The notes under the pieces are model-generated. The model saw nothing but the letters and a program-made list of their open reading frames with translations. It ran no database searches and had not been told where the DNA came from. Positions 16,002-25,634 of a stretch of DNA of 64,000 nucleotides are shown one piece after another. Location of the stretch: contig NZ_BHYK01000010.1 in NCBI RefSeq assembly GCF_003865095.1, positions 1-64,000 on the forward strand. The letters run 5' to 3'. The stretch's first letter is position 1. The number at the start of each line of letters is the position of its first letter. Both the position numbers and the translations under genes were made by a program. The DNA is from Clostridium tagluense. GTDB lineage: Bacteria; Bacillota; Clostridia; Clostridiales; Clostridiaceae.

Positions 16002-16168
16002 AATCTATATTTTAATTTTTTATGGATTTTTATTCATTAATATCCATTATAAGAATAACATTATAAATCATTAATGTCAAGCAATTATAAGGTATATAAA
16101 TAGGATACATCTATACGGTGTATCTATATATGTATATTTAATGAAAATAAAGAAGGTGAAAAGTATAA

Positions 16169-17281
16169 ATGCCTAAAGTGAATAAGGACATAACTAAAAA
16201 ATCAACTGTGAAGAAAGCTACTCCTAAAAAAGTAACAAAGATTCCTGCAAAGGGGATTTTCTGTAGTTGTTGTGGAGAAGAAAAAGAAGAAGGTCAATTC
16301 TATAATAGTCAAAGTGAGATTTTTAAATTCCATAAAAAAATAGGCATTTGTAAAGAATGTATTGTTAGTGTTTTTGATATCTATATGGAAAAATATAATG
16401 GAGATAATCAAGCTACTATATATAGAATGTGTGAGCTTTTGGATATCTACTATGACGAAAGGTTAATAGCTTCATCTCAAACAGAATTAGAAGGTAGGGG
16501 AGTTGAAGGTGTTAGTTCTTTAATAATTTTTTATATGAAGAATATTGCTATGCCTCAATATAAAGGGAAAACTTTTGAGAATCGAAAGATTACTTATGAA
16601 CATTCCGAAAGTATTGTGTTGCAAAATGAAAGACTTGCCCAAGATTTAACTGAGAGTCAGATAAAATCAAAGGCAGATGTAATTAGATTATTAGCTTCTG
16701 ACCCTTTTGATGGATATGATTTAGCAGACCAAAAGTATCTGTATACAGATGTAGTTCCTTATTTAGACGAGGATACCATCGAGGATTCTTTTAAATGTGG
16801 TGTCATAATTCAGATAGTTATAAATAATAATCAAATTAGGAAAGCAAATGTTGCTATAAATAGTCTTAGCGGAAATGTTGCTTCTATGGTCAAAAATAGT
16901 AAGGATATTTCTGCATTAGCTGATATAACTACTAAATGGAATCAACAGAATGATAAGTTATCTAAAGAAAATAATATTGCTTTAAAACATAGAGGTGGTT
17001 CGGGTTCTAAAAATTCAACACTTGGCTCTATGATGAAAAATCTAAGAGAATTAGGATTTGAGAAAGCGGAACAGAATTATTATGATATGAGTAAGGCTTA
17101 TGGTATGAAATTATCTGCTGAAATAAGTAATCAAAGCATAATGGATATTATACATTTTGATGATTCAACTATGAATGATATGTTTAAAATGCAAAGAGAA
17201 GAATTACAGAAATTACAGGATAAAGAATTGGACTATAAAGAACAGATTAGAGTATTAATTAATGAATCTAATAAAAAATAA
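16169..17281 (+). CDS. Putative small terminase subunit with zinc finger
   Basis: The 370-residue product has a Lys/Thr-rich N-terminus and a zinc finger (FCSCCGEEKEEGQFY then CKECI, residues 31-72). A helical C-terminal half ends in a coiled-coil segment (MQREELQKLQDKELDYKEQIRVL). It lies directly before the large terminase, separated only by an inserted endonuclease-like gene. Position and a DNA-recognition zinc finger suggest the subunit that selects phage DNA for packaging. It is longer than typical small terminases (150-200 residues), so the call rests mainly on context. GAAGGTG precedes the ATG. Confidence 0.5.
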   Translation: MPKVNKDITKKSTVKKATPKKVTKIPAKGIFCSCCGEEKEEGQFYNSQSEIFKFHKKIGICKECIVSVFDIYMEKYNGDNQATIYRMCELLDIYYDERLIASSQTELEGRGVEGVSSLIIFYMKNIAMPQYKGKTFENRKITYEHSESIVLQNERLAQDLTESQIKSKADVIRLLASDPFDGYDLADQKYLYTDVVPYLDEDTIEDSFKCGVIIQIVINNNQIRKANVAINSLSGNVASMVKNSKDISALADITTKWNQQNDKLSKENNIALKHRGGSGSKNSTLGSMMKNLRELGFEKAEQNYYDMSKAYGMKLSAEISNQSIMDIIHFDDSTMNDMFKMQREELQKLQDKELDYKEQIRVLINESNKK

Positions 17282-17289
17282 AAATAAAA

Positions 17290-17318
17290 TTGACAAATAG
17301 TGAGTAATGTGGTATTAT
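17290..17318 (+). promoter_or_regulatory. Sigma-A-type promoter for the inserted endonuclease-like gene
   Basis: TTGACA, a 17-base spacer and TATTAT. The following 115-base leader contains a CTTCGAT/ATCGAAG stem (near 17367-17404). A private promoter is usual for free-standing homing endonuclease genes. Confidence 0.6.
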
Positions 17319-17435
17319 TTTATTGAGGGATAGGTTAGGAGTAATTACCTTAACTAAAAGCACACACTTCGATTGTGTTTCCCTTTTAAATTTTAAAATC
17401 GAAGAAAATAAACATTACTCGGAGGTAATTATAAA

Positions 17436-18490
17436 ATGTTAATAACAAAAACTGTTATGCTTAAATTGAATGGGCAGAATGTAAAACACTTAGAAAATTT
17501 AGGATATAAAATAGAAAGAAGACAGGACAAATGGGGTTCTTTTTCATTTAAAACAGGGACAGAAATTGAAGTTAAGGTAGAGCATTTAAAAGAAGGGTCT
17601 CATATAAATATAAAATGTTCATGTGATTATTGTTTAAAAAAAAGATAATAACTATCATAACAAAGGAATGGAGAAATTACGTTAGAGATAATATTAATAG
17701 TGTAGTACATACAGATTGTTGTGCTAAATGCCAACAAATTAAATCTAAAGAATGCAATCTGATAAATTTTGGAGTAGAGAATAAGATGTATATTAATGAG
17801 TATAAGAATAAAGTTGCAACTACTATGATTAAAAGGTATGGGTTTAAGTCCCCCTTACAATCTCCTAAAATACTAAAAAAACAGAAAGAAACAGTATTGA
17901 AAAAATATGGAGTAGATAATGTTATGAAAATTAAAGAAATATCTAATAAAGCAAATATAAATGCACAAAAAACTTTTCATTTAAAATACGGGGTGGATAA
18001 TCCTATGAGGCTAGAGTTTTTTAGGGAAAAACAAAGAATGTCATATTTTAAAAATGGGACTACTCCTACAAGTAATCAACAGAGATATTTAAATGATAAA
18101 CTTGGAGGTATATTGAATCATCCTATTGGACAATGCTCTTTAGATATAGCTTTTATAAATGAAAAAATATATTTAGAGTATAATGGAGGAGGACATGATT
18201 TAATAGTAAAATTAGGTGGAATATCAAGAGAAACTTTTAATACTAAAGAAATAAGAAGATATCAATTTTTAAAAAGTGAAGGATGGAAGGGTATTTTTAT
18301 AAATTCTCCATATGATTATATTCCAATAGAAGATGTATTGAAGAATGAAATAGAAAAAGCATTTAAATGGTTAAAAACAGATAGTAAAGGTCATAGTCAT
18401 TATAATATTAATATTGGAAAATCAATTAATGATATTAATTTTGGAAGACTTAGAAAGATTAATAAAGAAGATTTAGCAGAAGTCATTTAA
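17436..18490 (+). pseudogene. Homing-endonuclease-like gene, frameshifted at an A8 run
   Basis: The first 70 codons (MLITKTVMLKLNG...KCSCDYCLKKR) stop at TAA 17646-17648. The rest continues in the -1 frame from A8 at 17636-17643 as KKKIITIITKEWRNY to 18490. Joined, it is about 350 residues: an N-terminal strand-rich zinc-binding region, three copies of a KYGV(D/E)N(V/P)M type motif (a small DNA-binding repeat), and a C-terminal part with a likely nuclease core (IAFINEKIYLEYNGGGHD). Such proteins occur as free-standing endonucleases in Firmicute phages. The A AAA AAA heptamer at the join permits -1 slippage. It lies between the two terminase genes, a common insertion place. Confidence 0.55.
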
Positions 18491-18508
18491 TTATGGCTTC
18501 TTTTTTGT
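18478..18508 (+). terminator. Terminator after the endonuclease-like gene
   Basis: Stem AGAAGTCAT with ATGGCTTCT, loop TTAATT and six T. It overlaps the stop codon of the gene. Confidence 0.75.
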
Positions 18509-18608
18509 CGTGTATAAATAAACAGAAAAGATTTATTTTAAAATCATCCTAATAACTAATCAACACGGGGTTAATTAAATAATTGAGGTGAAAGAAAGGT
18601 GATGCCAT

Positions 18609-20475
18609 ATGAAGCTTATGAACAAAAGAGATAAAAACATTCTTTCAAGCAGGAAACTAGAATTATACGAGAAAAATGCAGATATAATTGCATTCTACAG
18701 GAGAAATCCTTGCATAGCATGTGAAGATTTACTTGGGCTAAAATTATTAGATGCACAAAAATACATATTAGACCAAACATGGAATTGCCAGTATAACGTG
18801 TGGAGTTGCAGTCGTAACTTCGGGTGATTTGGTAAATCATTCCTTGGTTCAGTAATAATGATGTTAAAATGGTTACTCTTTGAAGGACAAGCAATTTATA
18901 TTGTCGGTTCAGTAGGTTCTCAATGACCCAAAGTATAGAAGCTTTTAAGAAGGTAGAGGACATAGCAATGCAAAGAATCCAATCAAGTAAATCACTAAAA
19001 GATATATTTGCAAATGAAACAAAAAAATCCTCAAGTTGCCAAAGTGGATTCATCCATAATCCTGCATCTCATACAGTATTTTCATACAATGAGAGTGGAA
19101 TATATACATTAAATGGAGACCCTTCCAATATTAGGTCAAAACGTGCAACACTTGTCTTTTTTGATGAATCAGCTTTTTCATGACAAACGATGAATTGTTA
19201 ACCGCAGGAATAGCATTTGCTACTCAAAATTTGGATTTCTCAACTAGTATAGAAGAGGCATATGACCCAAGAGGTGAATTTCAAAAATGTCCAACTCAAT
19301 TACTATTTGCATCTTCAATGAATGACCGCACATGCCTTTTTTATCGCAAATTCAAGGATTACTCAATGAAAATGTTTATGGGAGATTCAAAGAATTATTT
19401 TGTTACATCAATGCCATGTGGTATCCCTCTTTCCCCATTAATGGATGGAAAACCATTTCCTCCACTATTAAAACAATCCCAAATAGACGATGAAATGAGG
19501 GTTAATCCTCAAAAAGCATTACGTGAGTATTACAATATTCCAACAGCAGAGCATGAAGACCAAATGATAAAGAATGCACAAATAATCAAAAATTGCACAT
19601 TTTCATTACCACAATTATACAACAAGGATAATAAGAGTAAATATATCTTAAGTTCCGACCCTGCTCGTTCGGGTGACAATTCAATATTATCAGCAATGGA
19701 ATTATGTTATGACGATACCCTTGGTTATTATGGAAACATAGTAAATTGTACCAACTTAATAGATACAACTAAGAAAAGAAAAATGTCTATGAAAATCCCC
19801 GACCAATTAACAATAATGAAGGAGCAAATATTAGCATACAACGGTGAAAATGTACCCGACTATGAAAATATGGAAGAGTTCTTAATGGATGCAGGAGCAG
19901 GTGGACAACCAAGTGGTTTTGCAGACGTATTTATGGAAGATTGGAAGGATAGTAAGGGAAATACACATGTTGGATTTATTGATGAAACTCATGATTTATA
20001 TGCAGAGGAAGCTAAGAAATATCCAAAAGCAAGTAGAAGATATAAATTAATAAACCCTAAGAAATATCGTATGCAAATGTGTGTTGAACTTATTGAGTTG
20101 ATGAAAGCGGATGTTATTAAATTTCCGAAAGAATATGACAATAAAGGATATGTAGTTGAAGAAGTTATTGATAAGGATGGAAAAGTAGAAATCAAAGAAC
20201 GAAAGTTATCATTAGACGAGGAATTAGCGTTGATAAATATAGATTCTATGAAATCGGAATTAACACAAATACATACATTCAAGGATAGCAATGGAACGGT
20301 TACAAGATATGCAAATCCCGACCAACACGCACATGACGATAGATTTTATACATTATTGCTCTTAGCACATAAATTGTATGAGATAAGAAGAAAAGATTTG
20401 TTGAGGTCAAAAGTAGTACAAGAAAAAATAGATATAAAAAAACTATTAATGTTTAAGCAACCAAAAATAAGATAG
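18609..20475 (+). pseudogene. Large terminase subunit of module 1, interrupted three times
   Basis: Together the pieces form a TerL of about 620 residues: motor half with SRNFG...GKSFLGS (Walker A) and LVFFDESAF (Walker B), then a nuclease half (SSDPARSGDN near 19656, FLMDAGAGG near 19884, QHAHDDRFYTLLL near 20322). Three breaks occur. An in-frame TGA at 18825 sits inside Walker A, where about 9 extra bases separate SRNFG from KSF. Near 18920 an 8-base excess shifts the frame. Near 19180 another small excess shifts it again. The last two create ATGA stop-start overlaps, so fragments 18923-19183 and 19180-20475 could be translated by coupling. The packaging ATPase cannot be intact without recoding. 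SPbeta YonF has this role. Confidence 0.7.
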
Positions 20476-20487
20476 GAAGGAGGGGAT

Positions 20488-21972
20488 ATGATGGCAGATA
20501 TTATAATGACAGAAAAGACGGAAGACGAAATCAAGATAGAAAAGACTAGGATGTTTTTCTCAGCTATGGCTAATATGAAAACAAGAGATTTGATTAAAGA
20601 ACAAGCCCAAAGCTCTATATTTAAAACATATAAAAAAGAAGACATTATAGGGTTCTTACAGAATCCTGCTAAGAATGAAGTTAAGATTAGAAAGATATCA
20701 CAATTTATATATGATAATTCTTCTCATTATAAGAGATTAGTTCAACGTTTTTCAACAATGCATTTGTTAAGATATACCTTAACTCCTACAAAAATAGATA
20801 TAAACAAGGTAAAGATTGATAAATTCAAGCAAGATTATTTAGATACATCTAATATGATAGATAATATGAATATTCAGCATGAATTTAGAAAAATTATGAA
20901 TGTATGTTTTAAGGAAGATGTGTTTTACGGATATGAGTATACGTCTGATAATTCCTATTTTATACAACAATTAGATGCTGACTATTGCAAGATATGTACT
21001 ATTGAGGATGGAGTTTATAACTTTGCATTTGATTTTAGTTATTTCGCTAAATATGAATATAAATTAGATATGTTTCCAAAGGAATTTAAGTCTAAATATA
21101 ATAAATATAAAAGAGATACTAAAGCATTTAAATTTCAAGAATTAGATAGTGATAAGACGATATGTATAAAGGTAAATGATGATATAGAGTATCCATTACC
21201 ACCATTCATAGGAGTCTTTGAAGAAGTCTATAATATTCAAGATTATAAGATGTTAAAGAAAGCAAAAACGGAACTTGATAATTACCAATTGTTAGGAATG
21301 AAGATACCTACAAAGGGTGATGATGTTAATGATTTTATGATTGACTTAGATTTAGCAGGAGATTTCTTTGCTAATATTAGTGCAACATTACCAAGTAATG
21401 TAGGATTGTTTTTAACACCAATGGATGTTATACCTATGAAGTTTGAACAGGATAAACTGAGTAATGATAGTGTAACAGAAGCAGAGGATGCTTTTTGGTC
21501 TGGTGCAGGAGTAAACGGTAATTTGTTTAATAGTAAGGGAAATTCGGGAGCAGTTGTTGCCTTAGCAAATAAAACTGATGAAACAATAGTATTTAAGCTA
21601 ACAAGACAAATGGAACGATGGGTTAATAGGAAGTTAAAATTCCTTAGTAAAAAATATTGTTATAAATTCAAATTTCTAGATATTACTACAGATAATGAAA
21701 CAGAAGTGATTGATGGATATTTAAAACTAGCACAATATGGAATTCCTGTAAAATTAGATTTGGCTCAAGCTATTGGTATGACATATGCAGATATGGTTAC
21801 AAAGAATTGGTTAGAGAATGATGTATTAAATATCACAGAGACATGGAGACCTTTAGCATCAAGTTATACTCAAAGTGGGGATGGTACTGATATAAAGAAT
21901 ACAACAACTCCTGCAAGTGGAGGTAAAGGAAAACCAACACTTCCTAATAAATCAAGTAATGTTACGGAATAA
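20488..21972 (+). CDS. Portal protein of module 1
   Basis: The 494-residue product follows the terminase by 12 bases, with GGAGGGG upstream of ATG 20488. It has the general portal layout: alpha/beta body, a long central helical part (DYKMLKKAKTELDNYQLLG), an NSGAVVALANKTDETIVFKLTRQMERWVNRK-type stem region (residues about 350-385) and a low-complexity Thr/Ser/Gly tail. Portals form the dodecameric ring at the capsid vertex through which DNA is pumped. Identity comes from size, context and this layout. SPbeta yonE is the positional equivalent. Confidence 0.65.
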   Translation: MMADIIMTEKTEDEIKIEKTRMFFSAMANMKTRDLIKEQAQSSIFKTYKKEDIIGFLQNPAKNEVKIRKISQFIYDNSSHYKRLVQRFSTMHLLRYTLTPTKIDINKVKIDKFKQDYLDTSNMIDNMNIQHEFRKIMNVCFKEDVFYGYEYTSDNSYFIQQLDADYCKICTIEDGVYNFAFDFSYFAKYEYKLDMFPKEFKSKYNKYKRDTKAFKFQELDSDKTICIKVNDDIEYPLPPFIGVFEEVYNIQDYKMLKKAKTELDNYQLLGMKIPTKGDDVNDFMIDLDLAGDFFANISATLPSNVGLFLTPMDVIPMKFEQDKLSNDSVTEAEDAFWSGAGVNGNLFNSKGNSGAVVALANKTDETIVFKLTRQMERWVNRKLKFLSKKYCYKFKFLDITTDNETEVIDGYLKLAQYGIPVKLDLAQAIGMTYADMVTKNWLENDVLNITETWRPLASSYTQSGDGTDIKNTTTPASGGKGKPTLPNKSSNVTE

Positions 21973-21985
21973 GGAAGGTGATAAC

Positions 21986-22165
21986 ATGAAAAAGTTTATA
22001 TATTGTGAAGAAAAAGATAGAGGTAGATTTCTTAAGGAAGGTTTAAATTTCATATGTACGCAAGAGTTGGGTAATAAAGAATACTTTGTATTTGAGAATG
22101 ATGAATTAAAGACTCTTACGTTTGACACTGAAATTTTTGTTACTTCCGACAAAATGTACTTCTAG
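21986..22165 (+). CDS. Small head-module protein, 59 residues
   Basis: The frame starts at ATG 21986 with GGAAGGTG upstream, 13 bases after the portal stop, and ends 21 bases before the next gene. It begins MKKFIYCEEKDRGRFLKEG and looks like a small alpha/beta fold. Function unknown; translation with the head genes is likely. Confidence 0.55.
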   Translation: MKKFIYCEEKDRGRFLKEGLNFICTQELGNKEYFVFENDELKTLTFDTEIFVTSDKMYF

Positions 22166-22186
22166 TAAGTAGAGGAGGTGATAAAA

Positions 22187-23815
22187 GTGAAAGAATCTAA
22201 GAAATATTTAAGTTTACCTATTGAGAAATTCACTATAGAAGATATTGATGAAGATTTGGCGAGAGTAGAAATATATGTAATGCATGATGGAAAGAACTTA
22301 AAGAAGTCTAATTTTTCAAAAGCTTGTATGGAAGATGCCCAAGAAACAATTAAGAATAAACCTCTGATTGGGGCATTTGAAAAAAACAAGAATGGCGAAG
22401 TGATAGATTTTAAGGGGCATGAGGTTGAATATAAGATAGTTAAAAAGGATGGGGCAATAGACATCGAAACTATCTATATTGAGCAACCATTAGGGCTAAT
22501 TCCCGAGACAAATAGTGGACACTATGAGGAATTGGATGATAAGTCATGGTTTGTGGTTGACGGTTATATATGGAAAGAATATTGTAGAGAAGCCTATAAC
22601 TTAATAGAGGAATCAGAATCTAAAACAGTATCAATGGAAATAAAAATATTAGAGAGTCATACAGACGAAGACGGAGAATATTGGATAGATAAGTATAAAT
22701 ATCTAGGTGTCACTATATTAGGTGATAGTAAAACTCCTGCAATGTCAAAGGAAGCCATAATATCTTTATATGAATTATCAGACACAGAGAAATTTGTTAG
22801 TTCATTCGAGGTAATCTCCGATGAAATCAATAGATATATAAGTAATAAAAAAGAAAGTGAGGTAGAAATAATGGCTAAAGCAAAAAATGAGCAATTTTCT
22901 ATGAGTGTAAGTCAAATACAAGATTTTATTCAAAAGGAATTGCAAAAACGAACATATATAGGAAAGACTTATTACAATGAAGCAGTTGAAAGACAAGAGT
23001 TTTATTTGCAAGACGTTTTAACAGAAGAGAATTTAGTTATAGTAAGTGATTCAAAGAACTGGGGTGTATACTTTGGTATTGGATATTCTTTCAGTGGAGA
23101 CCTTGTTACATTGGACTTTGAAGGAATGACAAGATATGTAGTAGGAGATTGGAGAGCAATGGTTGAAGGTACAGTAGATAATACTGTAGTAACTTTTGAG
23201 GCAATCAAAACTGAATATGAAAAAGAATTAGAAACATTTGAAGCTAAAATTGTTGAAAAGACAAATGCTGACTTTGATGTTAAAGAAACAGAAGCATATA
23301 AGGCTATTGAAATTGAATTGAGTGAAGTTAAAGAAAAATTCACTGTTCCAGTAGAAGGAATTGAACCAATAGTAGAGGGTGAAAAAGATACATTTGAAGC
23401 AGAAAAAGTTGAACCTGTTACAGAAGTTGAAAAAGCTACATTTGAAGCAAAAGAACTTGAATTAAAAGAAGTAACAGAAAAATTTGAGGCTTTAACAATT
23501 GAGAATGAAAGACTCCAAAAATTTGAAACTGAAAAAATTGCAGAACAAAGAGTTACTGATGAAAAAGTATTGTTTGAACAATATACTGAATTAAATGAAG
23601 TTGAAGGTTTTGATATATTGAAGGATGAATGTTCTAAATATACAATTGAAGAATTGGATACTAAATTAGCAGTATTATTTGCAAAAACATATAAAAGTAA
23701 GGGTAAATTTACAGTTGAGGATAAAAAAGAAGGAGCAGTTAAAGTTCCTATAGGCATTCTTACTGATAATGAAGAAAAACCTTATGGTGGTTTATTTGAA
23801 AAGTATTCCGAGTAG
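22187..23815 (+). CDS. Capsid assembly protein: protease-like N-terminus and scaffold-like C-terminus
   Basis: GTG 22187 is preceded by AGAGGAGGTG at 7 bases; an earlier in-frame GTG at 22178 overlaps that site and is unlikely. The product is 542 residues. The first 200 are alpha/beta, with NKPLIGAF, GH and a VTILGDSKTPAM segment, as in phage prohead protease-like proteins. Residues 345-460 are very Glu/Lys-rich and helical with repeats (T-F-E-A-x-K/E-x-E), typical of scaffolding cores. A single protein that both scaffolds and matures the capsid is common in HK97-type phages. No catalytic triad can be assigned by eye. Confidence 0.5.
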   Translation: MKESKKYLSLPIEKFTIEDIDEDLARVEIYVMHDGKNLKKSNFSKACMEDAQETIKNKPLIGAFEKNKNGEVIDFKGHEVEYKIVKKDGAIDIETIYIEQPLGLIPETNSGHYEELDDKSWFVVDGYIWKEYCREAYNLIEESESKTVSMEIKILESHTDEDGEYWIDKYKYLGVTILGDSKTPAMSKEAIISLYELSDTEKFVSSFEVISDEINRYISNKKESEVEIMAKAKNEQFSMSVSQIQDFIQKELQKRTYIGKTYYNEAVERQEFYLQDVLTEENLVIVSDSKNWGVYFGIGYSFSGDLVTLDFEGMTRYVVGDWRAMVEGTVDNTVVTFEAIKTEYEKELETFEAKIVEKTNADFDVKETEAYKAIEIELSEVKEKFTVPVEGIEPIVEGEKDTFEAEKVEPVTEVEKATFEAKELELKEVTEKFEALTIENERLQKFETEKIAEQRVTDEKVLFEQYTELNEVEGFDILKDECSKYTIEELDTKLAVLFAKTYKSKGKFTVEDKKEGAVKVPIGILTDNEEKPYGGLFEKYSE

Positions 23816-23832
23816 TTGGAACACTTATTAAA

Positions 23833-23842
23833 AATAATTATA
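23833..23842 (+). promoter_or_regulatory. AATAATTATA intergenic motif (copy 7)
   Basis: Exact copy, 45 bases before the ATG of the decoration protein gene and 12 bases before a small conserved leader hairpin. Confidence 0.4.
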
Positions 23843-23854
23843 TAAAATAAAAAT

Positions 23855-23881
23855 AGTCTAATGGACTTTAAGAGGAGGAAT
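23855..23881 (+). promoter_or_regulatory. Conserved leader hairpin plus ribosome binding site (copy A)
   Basis: AGTCT-AAT-GGACT forms a small hairpin followed by TTAAGAGGAGGAAT. The same block precedes the capsid gene at 24538 and the tail tube gene at 29157. It probably raises mRNA stability or translation of abundant virion proteins. Confidence 0.5.
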
Positions 23882-23887
23882 ATTATT

Positions 23888-24463
23888 ATGGCAATCGCAA
23901 ACAATTATGGAATGATAATTCTATCAAAGGTTAAATCAGTATACAATGGTAACATATTTTCAGTAGTAAGTGCTGATGCTTTACAAAACGGACAAATTGG
24001 ACATCTAGGAGCTTTAAAAGCAGGAGAAAGAGAAATTAGAAGTCTTGTAAAACCAACCGCTGAATCAATCAAAACTAAAGGTATGGTATTAATCGCTCAT
24101 GATGAAATTATATATGATGAAACAAACCGAACTAGTGGAGCATTACAGAATTTTATCTGTGAAGCAAATGTACCTGCAAGAGCGTATGAAATATCACCAC
24201 ATGATTCATTTGAAGTATCAAAAGTTGGAATAACTCCAATTACAGTAGGAACAGGAGTCGTTGTTGGTAATTATGTTGTTGGAACAGTTGGTGGATATGG
24301 CTTTACAGAAGTGGCTACTTTACCACTTGTTACAGAAGCAATGTTTGTTGCTGAAATCACAGGAAAAAGAACAGTTGGAATAGCTACAAATGTAGGACAG
24401 AATGGAATGATTTCTGGAGCAGTAGATTATGTAGAGTTAGAAGTTCTTAGAAACAATTACTAG
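23888..24463 (+). CDS. Capsid decoration-like protein
   Basis: Start at ATG 23888, 8 bases after GAGGAGG; the frame is open upstream to 23861 but the ribosome binding site fits MAIANNYG. The 191-residue product is rich in beta strands, with many Val, Gly and Thr (TVGTGVVVGNYVVGTVGGYG), and has no charged coiled coil. A beta-rich protein of this size directly before the major capsid gene, sharing its strong leader, is most likely a head decoration or stabilisation protein made in high copy. Confidence 0.5.
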   Translation: MAIANNYGMIILSKVKSVYNGNIFSVVSADALQNGQIGHLGALKAGEREIRSLVKPTAESIKTKGMVLIAHDEIIYDETNRTSGALQNFICEANVPARAYEISPHDSFEVSKVGITPITVGTGVVVGNYVVGTVGGYGFTEVATLPLVTEAMFVAEITGKRTVGIATNVGQNGMISGAVDYVELEVLRNNY

Positions 24464-24476
24464 AATCTACATTATA

Positions 24477-24486
24477 AATAATTATA
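24477..24486 (+). promoter_or_regulatory. AATAATTATA intergenic motif (copy 8)
   Basis: Exact copy followed by AAAC, 51 bases before the major capsid gene and 18 bases before its leader hairpin. Confidence 0.4.
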
Positions 24487-24504
24487 AAACGAACAAATAA
24501 AAAC

Positions 24505-24531
24505 AGTCTATTAGACTTTAAGAGGAGGAAT
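24505..24531 (+). promoter_or_regulatory. Conserved leader hairpin plus ribosome binding site (copy B)
   Basis: AGTCT-ATT-AGACT with a full five-base stem, then TTAAGAGGAGGAAT, before the major capsid gene. The fifth pair is T-A here and T-G in copy A, which keeps the stem. Confidence 0.5.
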
Positions 24532-24537
24532 ATTATT

Positions 24538-25536
24538 ATGGCAAATGAACTAGTTAAATTATGTATGGATACTTATAAAGGAAATGTAGATAAATATTCA
24601 GTAAATCAAGGTAGTGACGTTATTAGAAAGGCTTTCGTTGATATTTGCGGAACAGACAAATTAGATTTTAAAACATTCAGAAAGCACAAAACTGAGGTTT
24701 TTGAAATACTTGAAGAAGTAGTAGACCAACTAATCGTTGATGGATGGGGACAAAATACATTCTTCGACCAATTCGTTGAGACAAAAGACCTTGCATTTGG
24801 AGACAAAAACGAGTTCTACGTAGAAGATAAATCTCTGCTATTAGTATCTAAATTCAGTGGTGGGCATTGGAATCTTAAGAGACAAAGAATGGCAGAAGGT
24901 AATAGTTTCTCAGTTACAACTTCATGGTACGGAGTTAAAATCTATGAAAATTTCATGAGATTCTTAGCAGGAAAAGTTGATTGGAGTGCATTTATCAACA
25001 AAATTGCAGACTCTATAACTAATCAAGTTAAGCAAGAAACTTATACTGCTTTCATGGGAGCTACTGCATACTTACCATCACAATTCAAAGGTAGTGGTAC
25101 TTTTGAAAAAGATACATTCCTTGAGAAATGTGAACATGTTTCAGCATCTTGTGGAAATGCTCCAGTTCTAATTGCAGGAACAAAAACTGCATTAGGTAAA
25201 CTAACAGGTGGAGTAGATACTTCTTGGATATCTGAAAAAATGAAAGACGAAAGAAATGTAAATGGAATTGTACAATCATGGGAAGGTTACAAAGTTCTAG
25301 TTATAGAGCAAGTACATAAAGCTAACACTTTTGATTTTGCTATTGATGCTAAGAAACTTTTAATATTACCTGCTAATGTTAAGCCAGTTAAAATGGTAAA
25401 TGAAGGCGAATCCCTTATTAATGAAGTTTCTGACGGAACTAGAAATATGGATGGTTCTATGGAATACATGTTCCAAAAGAAAATGGGAACAAGTGTTATA
25501 TTCAATGTAATGTACGGTTCATGGGATTTGGCTTAG
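24538..25536 (+). CDS. Major capsid protein of module 1
   Basis: The 332-residue product has features of HK97-fold capsid proteins: a helical N-terminal arm (TEVFEILEEVVDQLIVDG), an E-loop-like strand region (FGDKNEFYVEDKSLLLVSKFSG), the spine helix region (FINKIADSITNQVKQETYTAFMG) and a strand-rich C-terminus ending MGTSVIFNVMYGSWDLA. It has the strong shared leader, follows the decoration protein and is closed by a terminator, all expected for the most abundant head protein. The family assignment is by layout and context. Confidence 0.75.
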   Translation: MANELVKLCMDTYKGNVDKYSVNQGSDVIRKAFVDICGTDKLDFKTFRKHKTEVFEILEEVVDQLIVDGWGQNTFFDQFVETKDLAFGDKNEFYVEDKSLLLVSKFSGGHWNLKRQRMAEGNSFSVTTSWYGVKIYENFMRFLAGKVDWSAFINKIADSITNQVKQETYTAFMGATAYLPSQFKGSGTFEKDTFLEKCEHVSASCGNAPVLIAGTKTALGKLTGGVDTSWISEKMKDERNVNGIVQSWEGYKVLVIEQVHKANTFDFAIDAKKLLILPANVKPVKMVNEGESLINEVSDGTRNMDGSMEYMFQKKMGTSVIFNVMYGSWDLA

Positions 25537-25555
25537 GCTTAATAGTCTAGTCTGT

Positions 25556-25594
25556 AAAAAGGGTAGTATTCAGTTACTACCCCTTATTTTTTAT
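25556..25594 (+). terminator. Terminator after the major capsid gene
   Basis: Stem AGGGTAGT with ACTACCCCTT, loop ATTCAGT-like, followed by ATTTTTT. It would separate high capsid expression from the connector genes. Confidence 0.75.
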
Positions 25595-25634
25595 ATTAAA
25601 AGATTATAGTACATAAGGAGAGGAATTAAAAATT

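Noticed and set aside
23002-23757. Long open frame on the minus strand opposite the scaffold-like gene
   Set aside because: Its Ser/Val-rich, low-complexity product is the shadow of a Glu/Lys-rich coding strand; it has no ribosome binding site.
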